A DNA stretch of 64,000 nt from Haematobia irritans (lineage: Eukaryota; Arthropoda; Insecta; Diptera; Muscidae). Positions 57,051 through 64,000 of this stretch are shown piece by piece. Location of the stretch: contig NC_134398.1 of the NCBI RefSeq assembly GCF_050003625.1, positions 100,793,664 to 100,857,663 on the forward strand, read 5' to 3'. Within the stretch, counting starts at the first letter, position 1; every line of letters starts with the position of its first letter. The notes under the pieces were generated by a model. The model searched no databases. It saw only the letters and a program-made list of their open reading frames with translations, and was not told the origin of the DNA. Both the position numbers and the translations under genes were made by a program.

Positions 57051-59245
57051 TCAACAGAAAAATAACAATTTAACTATTGCGGATGTTATTAATGGCGACA
57101 AGCGTACTTTGACGTTGGATACTGGTGCATCAAAGTCTATCATTAGATCTGATTTAGAAAAGGAAAAGTTACACCACTGATTGGTGTAGCTACGCACGGC
57201 TACAGGGGAACCCGCAACCGTATATGGAAAGGTCACCGTAAAATTAACTATTGCTAACAAATCCGTTACTTATGATTTCATTGTGGCCGATATAGTAGAC
57301 GAAGTTATAATTGGAGCGGATTTCATGATTGCTTTTGGTCTCAATTTGGATATGAAGCGTCGTGTTATGACATGGTGCGATGCCGAAATAACGGTAAACG
57401 TGGGATACGACGGGAATACACCTGTCAGACGTTTGACAACGAGCCAGTCAGAGTCTATACCACCGAATGCCGAAGCAATTATATGGGTTTCTATGAATGG
57501 AGATTGTGAAGTCGGCCAATTGTGGGTTGTTGAACCAGCAGAAAACAAAAGCAACAACATCTTGATGGCAAATGCTCTGGTAACAACGAACGAAGAGAGA
57601 CTTATACCAGTTCGTGTCTTGAACTTGTCTGACAATCACGAGCAAATTGTAAAATTTTCTGACATTGGCAAATGTACACCAGCCGAGGCAATAGTCAATT
57701 TGGAAGGCAACTCATCAAAGACACATGGAGCAGTGAGAAAACATCTAGAAGGGTATGTCGAGGCTTGGACACGTCATCTATCGCCGTCAGAGAGAAATAA
57801 AGCCAAGCAATTGTTGTGGAAAAACGCCTCTGCTTTTGCTTCTGAAAAGGGAAATCAAGGAAGAACATCTGTAGTGAAACATGAAATTAAAACCGCAGAA
57901 GAAAGGCCCATAAAACAGGAACCACGAAGTGTTCCCCTGGCAAAAAGAGACGAAGTTCAAAAGCTCATAAAGGAAATGGCGGAGAGTGGTGTGATCGAGC
58001 CATCATCAAGTCCTTGGTGTTCCCCAGTTGTGCTGGTCAAAAAAAAAGATGGAAGCACCCGATTCTGCGTGGACTACAAAAAACTGAATGATGTCACCAA
58101 AAAGGACAGTTATCCGCTTCCACGCATTGATGACACGTTGGACACACTAGCCGGAACAACATGGTTTTCTACGCTTGATTTGCAGAGTGGATATTGGCAA
58201 GTAGAGATCGCCGAGAAAGACAAGGAAAAGACGGCTTTTGGCGTTATTGGCGGTCTCTGGCAATTCAATGTAATGCCGTTCGGGCTCTGCAACGCTCCGG
58301 CTACCTTCGAAATATTGATGGAGCGGGCACCTTAAGAACTTGAAAGACGTTATCCAGCAATTGTCAGCCGCTGGTCTACGCCTTAACGCAAAGAAATGCT
58401 CCCTTTTCCAGCGGGAAGTTAAATACCTGGGTCATCATGTGGCTGCAGAGGGCATATCCACCGATGAACACAAAATCCAAGCTGTCAGAGATTGGTCACG
58501 AAATCTCCACGAATTAAGAAGCTTCCTTGGGTTATGTACATATTACCAACGATACGTCCCAAACTTCGCCAGCATCGCCGCTAGTCTCCATAAATTGACG
58601 CAAAAAGGTCAGAAGTTCCAGTGGAGCGACGAACAGGAGGATTCATTACAACATTTAAAAGAACTTTTATGTTCAGCTCCTGTTCTAGCGTATCCTATTC
58701 CGGGCGAAAAATTTGTTTTGGATGCAGATGCTAGCGCGCATGGTATTGGTGGTGTGCTATCTCAACAGATAGACGGCAAGGAGAAGGTCATCGGATATTT
58801 CAGCCGAACGTTGTCCAAGCCCGAAAATAACTACTGTGTAACGCGACGAGAGCTGCTAGCCATCATAGAGAGTGTAAAACATTCTCATAAATATTTGTAT
58901 GGACAACACTTCTTGCTCAGGACTGATCACTCAGCTCTACGATGGTTGCTTCAATTCAAGAATCCGGAAGCTCAACTGGCACGTTGGATCGAGAGGCTCC
59001 AAAGCTATGATTTCAGTATCGAGCATAGAAAAGGTGGAAAACACGGTAACGCTGACGCCCTGTCACGTCGACCTTGCAGTATAGAATGCAAGCACTGCTC
59101 GAAAGCTGAACATAAGGAGGAGATTGTTGATATTCGGCTGTTACACATCGAATCTGGAGTGGACTGGCCAACAGAACAGCGTAAAGATCCCATTTTGAAC
59201 AAAATTATTTCGGCAAAGGAAGAGAACAAGAAGCCCAGTAAGTAA
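57051..59245 (+). pseudogene. gypsy-4 protease, RT and RNase H; RT lacks YxDD
   Basis: Protease with LTLDTGASKSIIRSD at about 57112, frameshifted near 57165, then VIIGADFMIAFGL. RT: VKKKDGSTRFCVDYKKLND to NAPATFEILMERAP at 58335. Here the sequence jumps to KDVIQQLSAAGLRLNAKKC (58340 on), so the segment with catalytic YLDD, present in gypsy-3, is deleted. RNase H: LDADASAHGIGGVLSQ, YFSRTLSKPENNYC, TDHSALRWL, GNADALSRRP. It ends at a stop, TAA 59243-59245; the frame is unchanged beyond it. Confidence 0.88.
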
Positions 59246-59269
59246 GACATCGCAGCCGAAAGTCCACTT

Positions 59270-60434
59270 ATGAAATCATACTGGGCTCAATGGGATAGTT
59301 TAGTTCTAGTCAATGGATCCCTGCAACGTAAATGGGAAAGCAAAGATGGCAAGAGCAGCCGAAATTTGATCATCGAACCGGATTCCAAAATAAGAGACGT
59401 TTTGGCGGAGTTCCATAATGGTCCCAGTGGAGGTCATCTGGGAATAACCAAAACAGCCGAGAAAATGAAGCAACGATTCTACTGCGTTGGATGCCAGAAA
59501 TCAATTGCTGAATGGGTAGCCAATTGCGAGAAGTTCATGAAGGCGAAAGGTCCAACAAGGAAAAGTCGAGGTCCTATGCAAGAATATAGACCAGGAGCCC
59601 CGTTTGAAAGAATAGCAATGGACGTGCCAGGTCCTTTCCCAGTAAGTGATTCTGGGAACCGTTATGTCCTTGTGGTCATGGACTACTTCATCAAATGGCC
59701 GGAGGTGTATGCAATTCCAAACGAAGAGGCAAAAACGATTGTGGATGTGGTCAACAAAAACTGGATATGTCGCTACGGTGTGCCGTCCGAGATTCACTCA
59801 GACCAGGGAAGAAATTTTGAATCGGCCATATTCAAAGAGATGTTCGAATACCTTGGCATCAAGAAAACGAGAACTACGCCATTACATCCACAATCCGATG
59901 GCATGGTAGAAAGGTTTAATCGTACCCTGGAGGAACATCTTCGAAAAGTGGTGGACAACGGCCAGAGGGACTGGGACGAGCATATACCAAAGTTTTTGCT
60001 GTCCTATGTTCTATTCGGAACTGAGTTGAAGTTGCCTGGAGATCTGATATTCGGCGCTAAACCTAATGAGCTCGCCATGGAAGAAAACAGAAACGACATA
60101 CCAAACACTTTCGGTGAAGTTCACGAATCAGTGCGCAACAAAATAAAAAATGGTCAGCAACAGAATGAAGGCGAGATACGATCGTGCTGTAAATACTGAG
60201 GGCTTCCAAGAAGAAGAATTGGTTCTGCTATTTAACCCACAACGAAAGAAAGGATTGTGTCCTAAACTGCAAACACAGTGGGAAGGCCCATACAAAGTCA
60301 TCAAGAAGATCAATGATGTTGTATACCGGATTCAGAAGGACGACAGCCCTAGATCAAAGATGAAAGTTGTACATCTGGAACGATTGGCTCCTTACGGAAC
60401 AGGTTCTGTGCCTGTTCGGGACGAGCAGGCTTAA
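59270..60434 (+). pseudogene. gypsy-4 integrase
   Basis: Continues in the RNase H frame after the 59245 stop. Zinc module with H-H (FHNGPSGGHLG) and C-C (VGCQ, ANCEK; the spacing is altered), core with MDVPGPFPVSD, HSDQGRNFESAIF and VERFNRTLEEH (D, D, E). A frame change near 60150-60199 separates the C-terminal domain with a GPY/F module (WEGPYKVIKKINDVVYRIQ) ending at the polypurine tract. Confidence 0.87.
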
Positions 60435-60445
60435 GCGGGGGGCAG
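60433..60445 (+). promoter_or_regulatory. gypsy-4 polypurine tract
   Basis: AAGCGGGGGGCAG directly before the 3' LTR (TGTTACG at 60446). Confidence 0.78.
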
Positions 60446-62289
60446 TGTTACGAATTTGATAATTATAGATTTAAGTTTATTTAAATTATTTTCCGTTAAT
60501 TTCAAATTGTAACGATAACATTTCGTTATCACTTGTTGGAATCATTTATTCATTTCTTTTATGTTCTTTTGTTTGCTTATTTTCATATCGAAATGTTAGT
60601 TCTTACTCTCTCATAGAATAACAACCCCTTTGCTTTGTTATTTTGCATTCTCATTTCATCTCATTATCTATTGTTATTGTTGTTGTAATAATGCGAGCAT
60701 ATATCTATGTGAGTGTATATGTGTTTGGCAGCCACCAGATGAATAACTTAATGGTCGTAGATTCTTCTAACGTTGTCAAAGAATGTTCTGGCGTTACCAG
60801 AATATTGTAGTGCTGCCAGAACCCACTAAACACAAACGTTTGAAAAATGCTAAATTTCAACAAATTTTCAAAAATTTTTTCAAAGGATTAGGGTACTATT
60901 CAAGTTGAGAAATTCTTGAGAAAATCGCGTTCTCAACAAACAACAGACATTACCCTCAACAGTGAAATTCAACACATTAGCAATAATATCTCAAGTGTTA
61001 TCCTCAAATTGAAATGTATCGCTACTCAATAATTTGTCAAACAATTTTCGATGCGAGTCAAATTCAAAATTAACATCGTTGCAAATACTTTTCAACCTAA
61101 ATTTGTATGAATGATATCCCCACTTCAAATTGAAAGTCAAAGCCAAAATTCTATGAATTTGTATAATTTATTCATTTCTATCAAAATAAAATATATAATA
61201 ATACACTACACTACATAATACACTACAATACCAATTGATAAATAATAATCTTATTAAACATATCAACAAATAAGAAAAAAAAAAAACAAACAACAATACT
61301 TTTAATATCTTAAACATTATTAGTAAACACTTTTGCATTGAAAATTCGATTTCCTTCCTTTTGGTGTCATAAAACAGCATTAAAATTTATTAACATACAT
61401 GCGTGTTAGAATTGATTTCCAGCAGAAGGAATTCACAAAATATCCATTTTAAACTGATAATAGCATATGAATTAAACTGACGATGTAATTTTCATCCAGA
61501 AGTTGTTGATTTCAACAATTTGTTGTTTTTAACAATTTTAATTGGTTGCACTTGTAATGTTTCTGGAAACTTTTTCTTGTCGATAAGCCACTCATTTTTC
61601 ATTGGTCAGCTTCTTAATGTTTGCAAGAATGTAGCATCCAAAGATTTTAGTTTTCTGCAAAGAGATTTAAATTTAGTGACTTCTCTAAAGTATTGATTTA
61701 ATTTTTCATATTGACGTACCAATTATTATAAACTATTTGAAGCAGTTCCAGTTAATTGTCCACCATTTTTTCATCGGTCAGCTTTTTAATGTTTTCAAGA
61801 ACGTAGAATCCATAATTTTAGTTTTCTGCAAAGAGATATACATTTAGTGACTTCCTTAAAGTTTTATTTCATTTATTATTTTCACTTACCTATTTTTATA
61901 AACTATTTGGTTATTTGTCTAAAATTTTCCATTTTTTTATTTCTTGCAATTGACCACGAACTTCGTTGCACAAATAAGTATTGAAAACCACATGGTTTTT
62001 TCGTTGCATTTTAGGGTAGTGTTTTGTCAAAGTTTTCTCATATTATCTTCAACACCTTTTCAAAGATTTCGTCAACATTTTGGCAAATTGGAAGTAATTT
62101 GCAAACAATTTGAAGATGTATTGAAGATGAGCTATTTCAAGTCAAGTTGAATTTATGTTGAAAATTATATTTACCCTCAAACTGAAAAGTTGTTGCATTT
62201 GAAAAACGCTCATCCAGTGTTTATTGGGAATGTTCTCGTATTGCCAGACCGTCATATATAAAAGCGCTCGCATGCTGCTAACGAGTCAG
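60446..62289 (+). repeat. gypsy-4 3' LTR, interrupted twice
   Basis: Pieces 60446-60821 and 62229-62289 align with the 5' LTR; Y1 lies between them and Y2 follows at 62290. The remaining R/U5 part lies beyond the window. Confidence 0.86.
60822..62228. mobile_element. Y element copy 1 (inverted relative to copies c and 2)
   Basis: 1407 bp, CCCACTAAACACA...GTGTTTATTGGG, flanked by AA (60820-60821, 62229-62230) present once in the 5' LTR. The reverse complement matches 17173-18590 along its whole length. Confidence 0.85.
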
Positions 62290-64000
62290 CCCAATAAACA
62301 CAGGATGAGCGTTTTTCAAATGCAACAACTTTTCAGTTTGAAGGCCGGTATGCGCCTCTAGCGAAATTTTCGGTAGCAAAAATTTATTTAAGTCTACAAC
62401 CAAAAAACAGGGCTGTGTACACAAATTTTAAACCAGCTAATCGCTTTTAAAAATTGTTAATATATGTTCCAAATATTCCTCAAATAAATTGTTTATTATT
62501 TACAGACCTTTTAAAACTTTTACGCACACAATGATTGTGCCGGTATGCACCTCTAGCGAAAAATTTCATTCCCACAAGAAATGCATTGCTATTTATGCTA
62601 ACGAAATTTTTGGTAGCGTTCAATTTCGTAAGCTGGTACGCACCTCCAATGAAAATAACAGGGTTGTCAAAAGCATATTTTGGCAGCAAACATTTAATTT
62701 ATTACAATCATTGTGTGCGTAAAAGTTTTAAAAGGTCTGTAAATAATAAACAATTTATTTGAGGAATATTTGGAACCTATATTAACAATTTTTAAAAGCG
62801 ATTAGCTGGTTTAAAATTTGTGTACACGGCACTGTTTTTTTGTTGTAGACTTAAATAAATTTTTGCTACCGAAAATTTCGCTAGAGGTGCATACCGGCCT
62901 TCAATTGCAAGAAATTAAAAAAATGGAAAATTTTAGACAAATAACCAAATAGTTTATAAAAATATGTAAGTGAAAATAAAAAATGAAATAAAACTTTAAG
63001 GAAGTCATTAAATGTATATCTCTTTGTAGAAAACTAAAATTATGGATTCTACGTTCTTGAAAACATTAAAAAGCTGATCGAAAAAATGGTGGACAATTAA
63101 CTGGAACTGCTTCAAATAGTTTATAATAATTGGTACGTCAATATGAAAAATTAAATCAACACTTTAGAGAAGTCACTAAATTTAAATCTTTTTGCAGAAA
63201 ACTAAAATCTTTGGGTGCTACATTCTTGCAAACATTAAGAAGCTGACCAATGAAAAATGGGTGGCTTATCGACAAGAAAAAGTTTCCAGAAACATTACAA
63301 GTGCAACCAATTAAAATTGTTAAAAACAACAAATTGTTGAAATCAACAACTTCTGGGTGAAAATGTGCAGCACATCGTCAGTTTAATTCATATGCTATTA
63401 TCAGTTTAAAATGGATATTTTGTGAATTCCTTCTGCTGGAAATCAATTCTAACACGCGGTCCAGTACGTTCCAAATTTCAAATTGCCCCCATGTTAATAA
63501 ATTTTAATGCTGTTTTATGACACCAAAAGGAAGGAAATCGAATTATCAATGCAAAAGTGTTTACTAATAATGTTTAAGATATTTAAAGTTTTGTTGTTTG
63601 TTTTTATTTCTTATTTGTTTATATGTTTAATAAGATTATTATTTATCAATTGGTATTGTAGTGCATTATGTAGTGTAGTGTATTATTATTTATTTTATTT
63701 TGATGAAAATGAATAAATTATACAAAATTCATAGAATTTTGGCTTTGACTTTCAATTTGAAATGGGGATATCATTCATACAAATTTAGGTTGAGAAGTAT
63801 TTGCAACGATGTTAATTTTGAATTTGACTCGCATCGAAAATTGTTTGACAAATTATTGAGTAGCGATGCATTTCAATTTGAGGATAACACTTGAAATATT
63901 ATTGCTAATGTGTTGAATTTCACTGTTGAGGGTAATGTTTGTTTTTTGTTGAGAACCCGATTTTCTCAACAATTTCTCAACTTGAATATTACCCTAATCC
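62290..64000. mobile_element. Y element copy 2, running off the window
   Basis: Starts CCCAATAAACACAGG right after GAGTCAG of the LTR and follows copy c up to 64000. It contains a foldback insert at 62341-62901. By comparison with copy c the missing right end would be about 65 bp beyond the window. Confidence 0.83.
62341..62901. mobile_element. 561-bp foldback element inside Y2
   Basis: AAGGCCGGTATGCGCCTCTA and its inverted match at the other end; the inverted arms are about 200 bp with a 160-bp centre that itself contains shorter copies of the end (CCGGTATGCACCTCTAGCG at about 62540). It shares AAGGCCGGTA with the MITE split by gypsy-2. It replaces about 235 bp of Y (copy c 17224-17458). 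The small frames inside mirror each other and are not genes. Confidence 0.8.

Larger units (their letters stand above)
54988..62289 (+). mobile_element. gypsy-4: full-length but defective Ty3/gypsy element
   Basis: 5' LTR, primer site, gag, protease, RT, RNase H, integrase, polypurine tract and 3' LTR on the + strand. The 3' LTR is interrupted by Y1 and again by Y2, which runs off the window. Several stops, frameshifts and an RT deletion; the LTRs differ at many positions, so it is older than gypsy-2 and BEL-2. Confidence 0.88.

Noticed and set aside
62480..62762. Three similar ORFs on both strands
   Set aside because: They are produced by the inverted arms of the foldback element.

Overview
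The window is a 64 kb stretch of AT-rich insect DNA made almost entirely of nested transposable elements. I found no host gene, tRNA or rRNA. BEL/Pao and Ty3/gypsy elements with tRNA-Lys-type primer sites, an I/LOA-like LINE ending in (GGTTA)n, and many MITEs point to a dipteran, probably a brachyceran fly. That assignment is inference from element content only.

Layout. 1-~3.9 kb: 3' part of a BEL/Pao element on the + strand (BEL-1), with a second zinc-knuckle/retropepsin reading frame after pol. ~4.0-14.2 kb: decayed gypsy-1 (- strand) with a 2.35 kb LTR, split by a LOA-like LINE (6511-10069, 11-bp target duplication). gypsy-1 itself sits in gypsy-3 (14.2-18.9 kb, - strand), whose LTR carries a 1.4 kb DNA element, 'Y'. 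18.9-24.6 kb: MITEs and a deletion-riddled gypsy-5 (- strand). 24.6-48.4 kb: gypsy-2 (- strand), a young Osvaldo/Ulysses-like element with LTRs of about 3.05 kb and an AAAT target duplication, inserted in a MITE. Its 5' LTR holds a complete, very young BEL element (BEL-2, 36480-46764) with 896-bp LTRs differing at about one base, an ATGTC target duplication and an intact 1769-aa Gag-Pol. 48.4-54.9 kb: fossil LTR/PBS junctions, a second broken LOA copy and a palindromic MITE cluster. 54.99-64 kb: gypsy-4 (+ strand, same family as gypsy-3), whose 3' LTR carries two Y elements, one with a foldback nested in it.

Most notable: (1) Both BEL elements carry, between pol and the 3' LTR, an extra frame with zinc knuckles and a retropepsin-like domain. 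In BEL-2 it follows pol in frame after a single UGA in the context UGA-CUA-G, a known leaky-stop context, and its catalytic D-S/T-G is replaced by C-Q-A. (2) From about 4 to 55 kb all nine retroelements whose direction can be read lie on the - strand. Such one-way nests characterise unidirectional piRNA clusters like Drosophila flamenco, so this is a testable candidate. (3) Nested copies provide empty sites that give exact boundaries and an order of insertion for many elements.
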